Counted from the first letter of the stretch, positions 24,662 through 33,827 are shown. The stretch is 64,000 bases of DNA from CAXXIC01 sp049315325 (GCA_049315325.1 JBMOKJ010000005.1:1-64000); one strand, 5' to 3'. Numbers and translations are program-made. The notes: generated by a model not told the origin, from the sequence alone.

Positions 24662-25573
24662 ATGCAAGCTAAAAGCAATCGGTTTTATCATATGTTAGCC
24701 TTCTGTACGGCGCTTCTTTGGGGGACAACCTTAGTATCGACCAAAGTGCTGCTAAATCACGGCTTGACGCCTGCCGAAATTATGTTATATCGTTTTGTGA
24801 TAGCGTACATAGTGTTATGGGCAATACATCCGAAAAGTTACAAATTCAGTGGCTGGCGTGACGAATTGCTTTTTTTTCTGCTTGGACTGTGTGGTGGAAC
24901 ACTCTATTTTATAACCGAAAATAGTGCACTTCGAATCACAATGGCATCGAATGTCGCATTGATAGTGACTACTGCGCCAATATTCACTGCTTTCTTAGCG
25001 CATTTGGTGTTGAAAGGTGAACGTTTGAATCGAAATCTGCTAGTCGGTTCACTTATGGCTTTGGTTGGGGTTGCATTTGTTGTGTTTAACGGTAAATTTA
25101 TTCTAAAGCTAAATCCATTAGGTGATTTACTATCTGTGGGTGCCGCGATTTCGTGGGCTTTCTATTCAGTAATCATGAAAAAATTAGATGGACGATACGA
25201 TATTTTCTACATTACCCGAAAAGTCTTTTTCTATGGAATCGTATCGATGTTGCCTTTCTTTGCGATTGAACCTTTTCAATTTGACTCCAAAGCGATTTTA
25301 CACATCGATGTTCTGCTAAATTTGCTTTTCCTATCGGTAATTGCCTCGTCTATCTGCTTTGTTTTGTGGAATAGTGCTATTAAACACTTGGGTACAGTTC
25401 GCACAAGCAATTACATCTATTTTATTCCAATCATCACTCTAATTACATCCGTGGTTTTATTGAATGAGCAGATAACTATTTATGCCATTATTGGAACAGT
25501 CCTAATTTTGTTTGGTGTCTATTATGTAGATCACGGCATTCCATTTAAAACAAGAAACGCTTCAGACAAATAG
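24662..25573 (+). CDS. EamA/DMT-family transporter
   Basis: A 303-residue inner-membrane protein with about ten membrane helices in two EamA repeats (first starts AFCTALLWGTTLVSTKVLL, second DLLSVGAAISWAFYSVIMKK). Family members export amino acids, nucleotides or sugars; no substrate can be read here. ATG 24662 was chosen over TTG 24656. It is the last gene of the mnmE-acpH-EamA group, and a hairpin (25554-25586) overlaps its end. Confidence 0.9.
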   Translation: MQAKSNRFYHMLAFCTALLWGTTLVSTKVLLNHGLTPAEIMLYRFVIAYIVLWAIHPKSYKFSGWRDELLFFLLGLCGGTLYFITENSALRITMASNVALIVTTAPIFTAFLAHLVLKGERLNRNLLVGSLMALVGVAFVVFNGKFILKLNPLGDLLSVGAAISWAFYSVIMKKLDGRYDIFYITRKVFFYGIVSMLPFFAIEPFQFDSKAILHIDVLLNLLFLSVIASSICFVLWNSAIKHLGTVRTSNYIYFIPIITLITSVVLLNEQITIYAIIGTVLILFGVYYVDHGIPFKTRNASDK

Positions 25574-25586
25574 TCCAAAGCGTTTC
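25554..25586. terminator. Terminator between the EamA gene and corA
   Basis: GAAACGCTT (25554-25562) pairs with AAGCGTTTC (25578-25586). The left arm lies in the last codons of the EamA gene; an AT-rich tail follows. It may serve both converging genes. Confidence 0.6.
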
Positions 25587-25605
25587 AAATCTTTTATTTT
25601 GAGCC

Positions 25606-26544
25606 TCAAAGCCACTTCTTTTTCCTGAAATAATAGAGGATAAATCCGCAGGTGCTAATCATCATCAAAATCGAAATCGGATAACCAAACTTCCAATCGA
25701 GTTCAGGCAAATGCTTAAAGTTCATCCCATAGATACTTGCTATCAATGTGGGAGGCATAAAGATTACTGAAACCACAGTAAAAATCTTGATGATTTTATT
25801 CTGTTCGATGTTTACCAAACCGAGGAAAGTATCTTGGAGGTAGTCCAAACGTTCAAACCCGAACTTGGTGTGTTCAATCAGTGAGTTAATGTCCTTAACA
25901 ATGATGGATAGTTTAGGCTTGAGCTCATTCGGGAAAATTTCACTTTTCAACATATTCGAAACTACACGTTGTTTGTCGATGATATTCTCACGAATAGACA
26001 TCGTTTTGTCGAGCATGTTTTTGATTTCCAATAGTATATCTTCGTCAACATCCGAAATGGCTTTACTCAGCGTTGATATTTCACCAGTTAATTCCTCGAT
26101 TAAGTCAGCATCACGTTCCACTCGAGTTTCGAGCAGTGCAACAAAAACGTGGAATCCAGTTGGATAACTTGTTGGACTGGCAAAAATGCGTTTCACGGTT
26201 TCGTTGAACGAACGTAATTCGCAACTTCGTACGGTGACAAGGATGTTGTTTTTGAGTATAAAAGAGACTGGTTCTTTTTCGAAATCTTCCAACAAGAAGT
26301 TGGAGTTCGCCACCAAAGTGTCCGAAGTTTCAATATAACGCGAGCTTATCTCAATCTCTTCGATCTCTTCTTCTTCCTGAATGTAAATTTTGAGAAATTC
26401 TTCGAGCTCTTCTTCGATCTCATCCGTTACATCATTTAAGTCAATCCAGAGGAAGCTTGATATGGGCATCTTCTTCAAGATAGCGATATTTCGGCTTATT
26501 TTAATGCGGCCTTCATCTTGAAAGAATAGTTTTATTTCTGCCAT
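25606..26544 (-). CDS. corA: CorA-family magnesium/cobalt transporter
   Basis: A 312-residue protein with a large acidic cytosolic domain and two C-terminal membrane helices. The signature YGMNF at the end of the first helix is present, followed by a short loop and LILYYFRKKKWL-type basic end. The pentamer forms a Mg2+ channel gated by Mg2+ on the cytosolic domain. A TATATTTG -7 box lies on the minus strand at 26591-26598. Confidence 0.94.
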   Translation of the reverse strand: MAEIKLFFQDEGRIKISRNIAILKKMPISSFLWIDLNDVTDEIEEELEEFLKIYIQEEEEIEEIEISSRYIETSDTLVANSNFLLEDFEKEPVSFILKNNILVTVRSCELRSFNETVKRIFASPTSYPTGFHVFVALLETRVERDADLIEELTGEISTLSKAISDVDEDILLEIKNMLDKTMSIRENIIDKQRVVSNMLKSEIFPNELKPKLSIIVKDINSLIEHTKFGFERLDYLQDTFLGLVNIEQNKIIKIFTVVSVIFMPPTLIASIYGMNFKHLPELDWKFGYPISILMMISTCGFILYYFRKKKWL

Positions 26545-26670
26545 AACAACAATTTTTGACGGATAATTTACTCGGTTTTCGTTGGCTGTGCAAATATAAA
26601 CTAAATAGGCGGAAATGAGTTCTTACTTTCAAGTTTTTTGCATCATAAAACTAAAAAAAGGAAGGAGGAT

Positions 26671-27375
26671 TTAGAGATTGTTGAGAATGTGAATCGTGTG
26701 GCAGGTTATCAATGCTGCAGTTTCGGTGCGCAGACGACTATCTCCCAAAGAGATAGGTTGAAATCCCGATTTTAGAGCCAAGGCAACCTCGTCTTCACTG
26801 AAATCACCCTCAGGGCCAATTAAGACTAAAATATTTTTCCCTGCGATTTGTTCCTTCGAGAGCAGTCTTCGTTCTGATTCAGAGTGGCAATGTGCGATAA
26901 ATTTTATTCCTTCAAAAGGTTGTTTGATGAATTCTGAAAACTCAATCATTGAATGCATTTTTGGCAAAGTTGCTTTCATCGATTGTTTCATTGCCGAGAC
27001 CAATATTTTCAGTATTCTTTCTTCTTTCAGATCTTTACGCTCCGAATAGCGACTACGTATAAATGAAATACTATCGATGCCAATTTCGGTTGCTTTTTCA
27101 GCGAACCACTCAATTCGGTCGATGCTTTTTGTGGGTGCAATGGCAATGCTAATCCCAAAGTCTCTTTTGTTTTGCTCAGGGGTTTGTTCAATAATCTCTA
27201 CAGCACAGCGTTTGTGATGTGCGCGAACTATTCTTGCCCTGTAAAAGAACCCTTTCCCGTCAGCGAGCATAATCTCATTACCTTCAGCCAATCGAAGCAC
27301 TTTCGTGCAGTGTAACGATTCTTCTTCTGGTAGATCGAGGGTGGTTTGTATGTCTGGTGTATAAAATATATGCAT
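26671..27375 (-). CDS. rsmE: 16S rRNA m3U1498 methyltransferase
   Basis: A 234-residue SPOUT-fold methyltransferase that methylates N3 of U1498 in 16S rRNA. The PUA-like N-terminus (LHCTKVLRLAEGNEIMLADGKG) and the SPOUT knot motifs (IGPEGDFSEDEV, then LGDSRLRTETA) are clear. It follows the BFN gene by 3 bp and is co-transcribed with it. Confidence 0.94.
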   Translation of the reverse strand: MHIFYTPDIQTTLDLPEEESLHCTKVLRLAEGNEIMLADGKGFFYRARIVRAHHKRCAVEIIEQTPEQNKRDFGISIAIAPTKSIDRIEWFAEKATEIGIDSISFIRSRYSERKDLKEERILKILVSAMKQSMKATLPKMHSMIEFSEFIKQPFEGIKFIAHCHSESERRLLSKEQIAGKNILVLIGPEGDFSEDEVALALKSGFQPISLGDSRLRTETAALITCHTIHILNNL

Positions 27376-27378
27376 CTT

Positions 27379-27957
27379 TTACTTGTTGGATCGGGTTTTT
27401 ATTTCATCTCGAAGTCTCGAAGCATACTCGTAGTTCTCGTCGTTAATTGCATCTTCGAGTTTTTCTTGAAGATCTTCTAACGATAAATCTTCAAATTCAT
27501 CGCTCTCGCTTATATCTTCATTAGGTTCACTGTCTTGCTGTTTGTTTTCGATAATTACACCAGCTTCTTCCATTATGTTCTCAGTGGTATAAATTGGGCA
27601 TCGAGCACGTAGCGCAATAGCAATAGCATCTGAAGTGCGGGAGTCGATTTTCACTTGGCGCTCACCGTCGTCAAACAATAGCTCGGCATAGAAAACGCCT
27701 GCCTCCATTTTGTATATAAAGACTTCTTTTAATCGTATGCCGTAAGCTTGCGTAAAAGCTTGAAATAAATCGTGAGTTAGTGGACGCCGCGGTGTTATTT
27801 TTTCTAATTGAATAACTATTGATTGCGCCTCTGATGCACCAACAATAATGGGAATTCTGCGTGAATTGTCTAATTCACCCAGTATGAGTGCATAAGCACC
27901 AGTTTCGACTTGGCTTATAGTGATTCCAAATACTTTGAGTTTAATGCGGTTATCCAT
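27379..27957 (-). CDS. BFN (bifunctional nuclease, DUF151) protein with C-terminal UVR motif
   Basis: A 192-residue protein. The N-terminal about 130 residues form the BFN domain (IPIIVGASEAQSIVIQLEKITPRRPLTHDLF, and SDAIAIALRARCPIYTTENI). Family members have DNase/RNase activity reported in some bacteria and plants. The C-terminal helix pair LQEKLEDAINDENYEYASRLRDEIKTR is a UvrB/UvrC-type UVR motif, after an acidic linker. It comes first in a two-gene unit with rsmE. Confidence 0.88.
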   Translation of the reverse strand: MDNRIKLKVFGITISQVETGAYALILGELDNSRRIPIIVGASEAQSIVIQLEKITPRRPLTHDLFQAFTQAYGIRLKEVFIYKMEAGVFYAELLFDDGERQVKIDSRTSDAIAIALRARCPIYTTENIMEEAGVIIENKQQDSEPNEDISESDEFEDLSLEDLQEKLEDAINDENYEYASRLRDEIKTRSNK

Positions 27958-28060
27958 TAATGCGCTTTTTGTTTTGAGGTAAACAAATATAGAAATAATT
28001 TGGATAGAAATCGCTTTCGTAATTGAAAAAAGAATTGGACAAAGGGCTCAAATTGGTGTA

Positions 28061-28130
28061 AAAAAGAAAAGGTTGTCATCACGACAACCTAAACCCTTAT
28101 TAACCTTAAATCTAATACCATGAAAAACAC
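28061..28130 (-). ncRNA. Small RNA, paralog A
   Basis: On the minus strand a TATCTTTG -7 box (28135-28142) is followed by ACTGTGTTTTTCATGGT, TTAGATTT, AAGGTTAATAA and a perfect terminator stem AGGTTGTC/GACAACCT (28070-28090) ending in TTTTCTTTTTT. The same order of -7 box, leader and terminator occurs at 45887-45970 on the plus strand. The shared blocks include identical 12- to 20-base stretches such as GGTTGTCGTGATGACAACC. Size would be about 70 nt. It resembles the paralogous sRNA families reported in Bacteroides in layout; that link is inference. Confidence 0.7.
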
Positions 28131-28134
28131 AGTA

Positions 28135-28164
28135 CAAAGATAATATATATTTTATGTTTTACAA
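28135..28164 (-). promoter_or_regulatory. Promoter of small RNA A
   Basis: On the minus strand TTGT, an 18-bp AT-rich spacer and TATCTTTG (28135-28142) form a consensus-like promoter directly before the predicted start of the small RNA. Confidence 0.6.
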
Positions 28165-28216
28165 CATATAAATTTATTCTAAGCCTTTAATTTTTGCTTT
28201 TTATGCATTTTTAAGA

Positions 28217-28582
28217 TTAGAATGGCAAATCTGAGCCCGGTTCCTGATTCAGGAAATTTGTTTCGGAGGAAGTTGGAGGGGTGTTTTTTTGGCGTTGTTC
28301 TGCTCCGGTTATTGCTCCCAGTCTCGACACATTCCATGCCCGCACGTCTGTGTACCATCTGCCATTAAACTCACGGCTTTCGATGTCGAATTCTACTTTT
28401 ACCTCTTCTCCTTCTATCAGTTGAAAGGCATCGATTTTGTCACCCCAAATATTGAAACAAACTTTTTTGGAATATTGACCGTTGGCAAACTCAATAACAT
28501 AATCTTGTTTTTTCCAAACTCCGTTTTTCCCTTGTCCTGATTGCAGCGGCAATAGCTGCACGATTCTTCCTGTGATTTCCAT
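28217..28582 (-). CDS. DUF3127 protein with SSB-like acidic tail
   Basis: A 121-residue protein. The N-terminal about 90 residues (MEITGRIVQLLPLQSG, KKQDYVIEFANGQYSKKVCFNIWGDKID, GEEVKVEFDIESREFNGRWYTDVRAW) look like an OB-fold. A polar linker then leads to the tip GSDLPF, the same type of end as the DDDIPF tail with which SSB recruits repair and replication proteins. Binding to single-stranded DNA is a likely role but not shown. It is convergent with neither flanking gene and appears alone. Confidence 0.82.
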   Translation of the reverse strand: MEITGRIVQLLPLQSGQGKNGVWKKQDYVIEFANGQYSKKVCFNIWGDKIDAFQLIEGEEVKVEFDIESREFNGRWYTDVRAWNVSRLGAITGAEQRQKNTPPTSSETNFLNQEPGSDLPF

Positions 28583-28614
28583 CTAAACTAATTTTGAATG
28601 ATTGTTTGTCTATT

Positions 28615-29556
28615 TTAGAGCGAAGATAACGCTTTTAACGCAGCATTGTATTCTTCTACGAAACTTGCGACGATTTTTCCGGCGGGTAGAATCTCTTTTA
28701 CAAGCGTGGCTCCTTGTCCGATTTCGAGTTCGCCCTCTACGAGATTACCTTCAAAAATGCCTTTTTTAGAGCGTCCTTTACCCAGTAGTGCTCGCATCTC
28801 TTCTACGCTTGCAGCCTGGTTTTCAAGTGCTTCTACCTCTTTGAAGAATTCATTTTTGATAATTCGGGTGGGCGAAAGTTTCTTCAACGAAAGGATGGTG
28901 TCGCCTTCGGGTAGGTTAAGGCAGCGTTGCTTGTATGCTTCGCTGGCTGAGCTCTCTTGCGAAAGGGCAAAAGCGGTACCCACCTGCACACCTTCGGCAC
29001 CAAGCGACAGCGCTGCGAGCATGCTTTTTCCGGTGGAGATACCTCCGGCTGCAATAAGAGGCAGATTAGTCACTTCGCTGATGTGTGGTATTAAGCAAAG
29101 GGTGGTTGTCTCTTCGCGTCCGTTGTGCCCACCGGCTTCAAAGCCTTCAGCCACAATTGCATCTACGCCCGCCTCCGCACATTTCAAGGCAAATTTCGCG
29201 TTGGCAATCACGTGTGTCACCACAATTCCCTTGTCTTGCAGAAATTTGGTCCATGCCTTCGGATTTCCTGCCGAAGTGAAAACGATTTTGACTCCCTCTT
29301 CTACAATAATCGACATCAGGGTTTCGATTTCGGGATACATCAGTGGAACATTCACTCCGAATGGTTTACTTGTGGCTGCTTGGCATTTGCGAATGTGTTC
29401 GCGGAGCACTTCGGGGTGCATCGACCCGGCTCCAATTAAACCTAAACCACCGGCTTTGCTCACTTCCGAAGCCAGTCGCCATCCGCTGCACCACACCATG
29501 CCGCCTTGGATGATTGGATATTCGATGCCGAATAGGGTAGTAATTCTGTTGTTCAT
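28615..29556 (-). CDS. Nitronate monooxygenase/FabK-like flavoprotein
   Basis: A 313-residue TIM-barrel flavoenzyme. IIQGGMVWCSGWRLASEVSKAGGLGLIG begins the barrel; EGFEAGGHNGREETT is the FMN-phosphate and catalytic His region, and AAGGISTGKSM plus GAEGVQVGTAFAL bind the phosphate. Two activities share this fold: oxidation of nitronates and enoyl-ACP reduction (FabK). Sequence alone does not separate them here, and there are no fatty acid genes next to it. Confidence 0.86.
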   Translation of the reverse strand: MNNRITTLFGIEYPIIQGGMVWCSGWRLASEVSKAGGLGLIGAGSMHPEVLREHIRKCQAATSKPFGVNVPLMYPEIETLMSIIVEEGVKIVFTSAGNPKAWTKFLQDKGIVVTHVIANAKFALKCAEAGVDAIVAEGFEAGGHNGREETTTLCLIPHISEVTNLPLIAAGGISTGKSMLAALSLGAEGVQVGTAFALSQESSASEAYKQRCLNLPEGDTILSLKKLSPTRIIKNEFFKEVEALENQAASVEEMRALLGKGRSKKGIFEGNLVEGELEIGQGATLVKEILPAGKIVASFVEEYNAALKALSSL

Positions 29557-29618
29557 TGTGTTGCTTGTAAATGGTCGGACAATCTATTAGGGCATCGTCC
29601 AAACTGTTGGTTATAGGA

Positions 29619-30284
29619 TCAAAAAGATAATTCTCCAAAGAATTCGGGTCGGTGAAAATCGGGTTTTGGGGTCTCTATCGGACTCCAACTCACAAAATAG
29701 GGTTGCTGCAAACCATTGGCGCAGGCATAGAAATTAGCCCTGATTTTGGTTGGTAAATGAGCCGAGTCAATACCAAGCAAGTCGAACGGAATTGCAACGA
29801 GCAGATTCCACTCAAAGTCCCCATTTTTTTCATCAAAGGGCTCTTGAGGCAGGCTTGTATATCGACCTATTTTGTTCAACTCAGAAACGGTAAGGAGTGT
29901 GAACTCTTCGCGCGAAATCCGTTTGGCAGCGTAGCACACCCCAATGCAGTTGAACTCAAAGTTTGTGTAACGAGCGTCGCCCAGCACTTGTACAAAGAGT
30001 TCGACGCAACTGTCTGTCCATACTGGCGATAAATCTTCCGAATAAGTCGCTTTTAAGCTCTTAGCAGTCGATTGATAGCGAATATACAACTGCTTCTGAT
30101 CTCTGACGAGGGTAAACGTAGTGGTAGGACTAGTAGGGTAGAGTGTTGGCCAATTCAGAATGTCGATTTCGTGTTTGGGAGCTTCGGACTTCAGCATGAG
30201 GTCGATTTCGTTCAAAGGCAAGTTGCTCAAATCGGAGAAAAAGGGAATCGATAGTGACTTCATCAAACTGGTTATTACAGACAT
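29619..30284 (-). CDS. CBM9-like (DOMON-type) carbohydrate-binding domain protein
   Basis: A 221-residue single-domain protein with the CBM9/DOMON-like beta-sandwich pattern: TTTFTLVRDQKQLYIRYQS, then DLSPVWTDSCVELFVQ, YTNFEFNCIGVCYAAKRI, and FVSWSPIETPKPDFHRPEFFGEL at the end. No signal peptide is obvious, although such domains are normally exported. It is often annotated as hypothetical. It lies between the flavoprotein and the LysE exporter, all on the minus strand, with 18 bp to the exporter stop. Confidence 0.72.
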   Translation of the reverse strand: MSVITSLMKSLSIPFFSDLSNLPLNEIDLMLKSEAPKHEIDILNWPTLYPTSPTTTFTLVRDQKQLYIRYQSTAKSLKATYSEDLSPVWTDSCVELFVQVLGDARYTNFEFNCIGVCYAAKRISREEFTLLTVSELNKIGRYTSLPQEPFDEKNGDFEWNLLVAIPFDLLGIDSAHLPTKIRANFYACANGLQQPYFVSWSPIETPKPDFHRPEFFGELSF

Positions 30285-30302
30285 TAGCTTCCGATTCGGC
30301 GC

Positions 30303-31004
30303 TTAAATCGGAATCTTTTTAGACATCTCTATCATTTTGTTCTCAATTTTCTTCTTCTGCTCCTTCACGTTGTAAAACATGCTGTAAGCCAATCCGAGCA
30401 GCGAAATACTAATGACGATGGAGGCAATAATGCGATTGAGAACCCACAAACGGCGAAGGTTGAATTTACTGCGCAACTTGCCAAAGAAGTAGGTCACGAT
30501 AAACCACCAAAGTAAAGCTCCTGCTGCGATGGAGGCAAAACCCAGGATGTGTTGTCCCAATGTAAAGTCATCGTTGTAGTAGTTGAGTCGGGCAAAAAGC
30601 GCAATAAACAGAAAGATAATCAGCGGATTGGAGAGCGTAATAAAGAATGCAGTCACCAAATCCTGCGTATAGGTGGTGATGTTTTTTTTCTGTTCTTGAA
30701 AGGTCTTAATGGGGTTTGAGCGGAAGAGCACGATACCAAAACCCAATAAAAGAATGCTTCCAATCACTTGTATGGCAGTCTCGTTTTTCGATATAAAATT
30801 GAGTATGTAGCTCATTCCCATCCCCACCATAATGGCGTAGAAGACATCTGAAAACATGGCTCCCACTCCGGTGGCAAAACCATGCCAGCGGCCTTTGTTC
30901 AGCGTTCGTTGTATGCAGAGTGCACCCACCGGTCCCATTGGTGCCGATACTAAAATGCCAATAAGCATACCTTTAAGGATAATATAGAAAGTTTGATCTA
31001 CCAA
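30303..31004 (-). CDS. LysE/RhtB-family amino-acid exporter
   Basis: A 233-residue inner-membrane protein with about six helices; ILVSAPMGPVGALCIQRTLNKGRWHGFATGVGAMFSDVFY is the conserved first loop-helix, and ITLSNPLIIFLF the middle motif. Family members export basic or neutral amino acids. The C-terminus is basic (KKKIENKMIEMSKK). Substrate unknown. Confidence 0.9.
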   Translation of the reverse strand: MVDQTFYIILKGMLIGILVSAPMGPVGALCIQRTLNKGRWHGFATGVGAMFSDVFYAIMVGMGMSYILNFISKNETAIQVIGSILLLGFGIVLFRSNPIKTFQEQKKNITTYTQDLVTAFFITLSNPLIIFLFIALFARLNYYNDDFTLGQHILGFASIAAGALLWWFIVTYFFGKLRSKFNLRRLWVLNRIIASIVISISLLGLAYSMFYNVKEQKKKIENKMIEMSKKIPI

Positions 31005-31117
31005 AACGGGCTATTTTCTTGAATGATTTACAAAGATACAAATATATTCCTTTTGAAAAACCCCGAACTTCTAATTCCTATTAATTTCATGTATCATTTT
31101 CCTTCCAGTATAAAGCA

Positions 31118-31152
31118 AAACGAGGAGCAGAATATTTTTCTGCCCCTCGTTT
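31118..31152 (-). terminator. Terminator of the TonB cluster
   Basis: On the minus strand AAACGAGGGGCAGAA and TTCTGCTCCTCGTTT form a stem with one mismatch just after the TPR gene, followed by a T-rich stretch. Confidence 0.7.
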
Positions 31153-31175
31153 CAGGTCTCTTTTATGCGTATCTT

Positions 31176-32852
31176 TTACTTTTTAAGCAAAAGGGCTAAC
31201 GACTCTTTTGCGTTGGTGTCTGAAGGATCTAAAGCTACGATTTTCTCGTTGTAAGAAATAGTATTCTGACGACTTACAGCAGCCGCATTCTTATCGGTTT
31301 TGTAGTCGCGGAAGTAGCACATGAAGTGGTAAGCTGCTAGGTATTTATAGGCTTCAATCAAGTTACGTTTGTTTTTTGCAGGGTCTGCTTCCATCATACC
31401 TGCCACTTGTTCATACACTGGTTTAGCCAACCACAGTTTCGATTCAGGGTCGAGGTAAACTAACGCCTGCGCACGTAGCATGTAGCCTTTGATGTAAGAG
31501 GGTAGCACGGTATTCAGCATGCTGAAAGTACTGTCTGCTCCTTGGAATGCGACTTTAGCTTTATCGAGGTAGTCATTAGTCACATTTTTTTTCATGAGTG
31601 AATCTCCAATGTTTTTGAGGTAAGCTCCCATATAGAGGTACTCTTTACCAATCGAATAGAGCCCGTTGGCTTGAGGTTGTCCGTTTTTAATCATTTGGTT
31701 GTAGCATCCTATCGCGTCGAGGTGTTTATGTGAGCGGGAATACACTTGTGCCAACAAATCGAAGAGGTCGTTTTTCGAGCTGTCCGCTACGGTGGATTTC
31801 TTCAAATAAACAATAGCCAAACTGTCATTTTTTACTTTTTCATTCAGCTTTCCGTAGTAGATATAGTCCGAAATGATGATTTTCTCAGGTTTTTGCAATT
31901 CAAAGAATTTAGCCATAGCTTCTACCCCTTTTTGGTAGTCGCCGGTTTCGAAAGCAGAGTATCCGCGAATACGGAAAAGCACTGGCGTACCTGGGTTTTC
32001 GGCCAATACCACATCCATCTGTTTCGACGACTCGTCGTATTTTTTGTTGAAAAATAAAATCAACGAGTAACGCTCTCTGTCGTCGATGGTTGGTTTAATT
32101 TTACTCAAATAGGTTTCGTAGTTGGTGAGTGATTCGGCATATTTACCAAACAAAAACTGAAGGTCGCTCAGGTTCTTGTACACCAAGATTTGCTCAGGGT
32201 TCAACTCAATCGATTTCTTCAGCGATACCACGCCGTTTTTATAGTCGCGTGCCAAGGTTTGGATGTTTCCGATTTTGCGGAACGACACCGGATTGGTATT
32301 GTCATATGTAGTTGCCCATTCGTAGGCATTGAGTGCATTGCCATATTCGCCGCGAGCCAGTTCCACATCGCCAATGGCAATGTAGAGTGCTGATGAACGG
32401 GTTGTTACCTCTTTGCCACGTTCAATAGCCTGTGTTGCCATCGCGAAGTTTTTAACGGGGCCAATCACGCTGATTAAAGCCACTTCTGCAATCAGTTCAC
32501 CACTCTTTTTGGCTTGTTTAAGGGCTTTGTTCAGGTAATTTTCGGATGTATCGTTGTTCTTTCTCAATATTTCGACAGCACCCAAAGATAAGTTGGTATA
32601 GATGCTTTTGGGTTCGATTTGTGCCGCTTTATTGAAATGTGCTGTCGCACTATCAGATTGAGCTAGGTAGAGAAATGCCTTACCTAGTTGATACTCTTTT
32701 TCTACGGATGTAGGAAGCTGATTGAGCGATACAACAGCTGCGTTAAATTGCATTTCGTCGATCAGTTTAATGCTTTTTGCCAATCCATCCTGAGCCAGGA
32801 GGTTGGTCGATGCGATAAGTAAGATGCCTAATGAAACAATGAATGACCTCAT
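31176..32852 (-). CDS. TPR protein of the TonB cluster
   Basis: A 558-residue exported protein with signal peptide (MRSFIVSLGILLIASTNLLA). Almost all of it is tetratricopeptide repeats: A-L-G-A-F-L-Y-L-type helices from residue 50 on, such as EYQLGKAFLYLAQSDSATAHFNKAAQIEP and GEYGNALNAYEWATTYDNTNP. It is a scaffold, probably periplasmic, and the final gene in the run exbB-exbD-exbD-tonB-DUF-pstS-TPR. In other Bacteroidetes the same order occurs, so it probably helps this TonB-type system, though the partner is unknown. Confidence 0.85.
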   Translation of the reverse strand: MRSFIVSLGILLIASTNLLAQDGLAKSIKLIDEMQFNAAVVSLNQLPTSVEKEYQLGKAFLYLAQSDSATAHFNKAAQIEPKSIYTNLSLGAVEILRKNNDTSENYLNKALKQAKKSGELIAEVALISVIGPVKNFAMATQAIERGKEVTTRSSALYIAIGDVELARGEYGNALNAYEWATTYDNTNPVSFRKIGNIQTLARDYKNGVVSLKKSIELNPEQILVYKNLSDLQFLFGKYAESLTNYETYLSKIKPTIDDRERYSLILFFNKKYDESSKQMDVVLAENPGTPVLFRIRGYSAFETGDYQKGVEAMAKFFELQKPEKIIISDYIYYGKLNEKVKNDSLAIVYLKKSTVADSSKNDLFDLLAQVYSRSHKHLDAIGCYNQMIKNGQPQANGLYSIGKEYLYMGAYLKNIGDSLMKKNVTNDYLDKAKVAFQGADSTFSMLNTVLPSYIKGYMLRAQALVYLDPESKLWLAKPVYEQVAGMMEADPAKNKRNLIEAYKYLAAYHFMCYFRDYKTDKNAAAVSRQNTISYNEKIVALDPSDTNAKESLALLLKK

Positions 32853-32888
32853 AATTGTAATGTGAATTTGTTGTTGATATAGTTTATC

Positions 32889-33827
32889 TTAGTAAGATGA
32901 ACGAACACTGACTAAGCGTGTGGGTGCTATGGCTGGGAGTATTCCCGATTTCAAAATAATGCGTTGTCCTTTTTCGCTCGCTACAAAGTTAGAAAACCCG
33001 GTGGCTAACCCGTTGTAAGGCTCTGCGTCGATGAAATAGATGTTTCGGGTGAACGGATACAACTGATCGACCATGTATGCCTGATAAGGAAGATAGCTGT
33101 TGTCGGCGCGGGCCTCTGCCCCGTTGCTGACGGCTACCGCACGTATGGAGTTATGAAACGAAAGGTGCAGCGAATCGTTTTGATTGCTGATCCAGTTTAC
33201 GCCAATAAAACCAAGTACGTCTTTATTCTTTGAAACGTAATCAATCACGTCTCTATTGTAATCGAGCGCATATAATTTTTTTACATCCATTTTTCCACCG
33301 CAAATCGAGTCGGAACAGTATGATACAATACTGGAGCGTTCGTTGTCGAATACCACGCGAATCGGTTTGTTCGATGATTTAGGATTTAGTTGATTCCAAC
33401 GGGTGATTTTCCCAGTCAGAATGTCTCGAATCTGATCAACCGTCATTAGGCTGTCGGGGTTCGATTTGTTGATAATCAGTGCAATAGCATCCACCGCCAC
33501 TAAAGCATGGCGCGGATAGAGTGCCTTGGTTTTGAAATACTCCATCTCTTTCTTGGTGAGCATACGCGAGCATATCACCGCCTGGACGCTGTCTTTAAAC
33601 AGCAATTCGAGTGACTCGTTGGCCGGGTGATATTTGCATTCAATCTTTGCTGCAGGATATTCTGCCGAAAATACATCGATTTCAGACTCAAATACTGGTT
33701 TCAATGTTTCGTCGCAAGCGATTTTTGCTTTGCCTGAGTTCGGTGTGCTGTTGGTCGATTTACCACTACAGCCAAACAAAAGCAGACCCAAGCAAGCGGT
33801 CAGCACAAGATTAATCGTGGTCTTCAT
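32889..33827 (-). CDS. PstS-like substrate-binding lipoprotein
   Basis: A 312-residue lipoprotein with lipobox LLFGC (Cys20). The two-lobed periplasmic binding fold is suggested by KIACDETLKPVFESEIDVFSAEYP, the first lobe, and DVLGFIGVNWISN in the second. PstS relatives bind phosphate; here the usual PstC/A/B transporter genes are absent, and the gene lies in a TonB-type cluster, so its ligand and role may differ. It overlaps the upstream small gene by 17 bp. Confidence 0.82.
   Translation of the reverse strand: MKTTINLVLTACLGLLLFGCSGKSTNSTPNSGKAKIACDETLKPVFESEIDVFSAEYPAAKIECKYHPANESLELLFKDSVQAVICSRMLTKKEMEYFKTKALYPRHALVAVDAIALIINKSNPDSLMTVDQIRDILTGKITRWNQLNPKSSNKPIRVVFDNERSSIVSYCSDSICGGKMDVKKLYALDYNRDVIDYVSKNKDVLGFIGVNWISNQNDSLHLSFHNSIRAVAVSNGAEARADNSYLPYQAYMVDQLYPFTRNIYFIDAEPYNGLATGFSNFVASEKGQRIILKSGILPAIAPTRLVSVRSSY

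Noticed and set aside
28646..29590. A 314-codon open frame on the plus strand opposite the nitronate monooxygenase/FabK-like gene
   Set aside because: It mirrors a well-recognised enzyme on the minus strand, has Ser/Pro-rich low-quality translation, and no domain. It is a codon-bias shadow.
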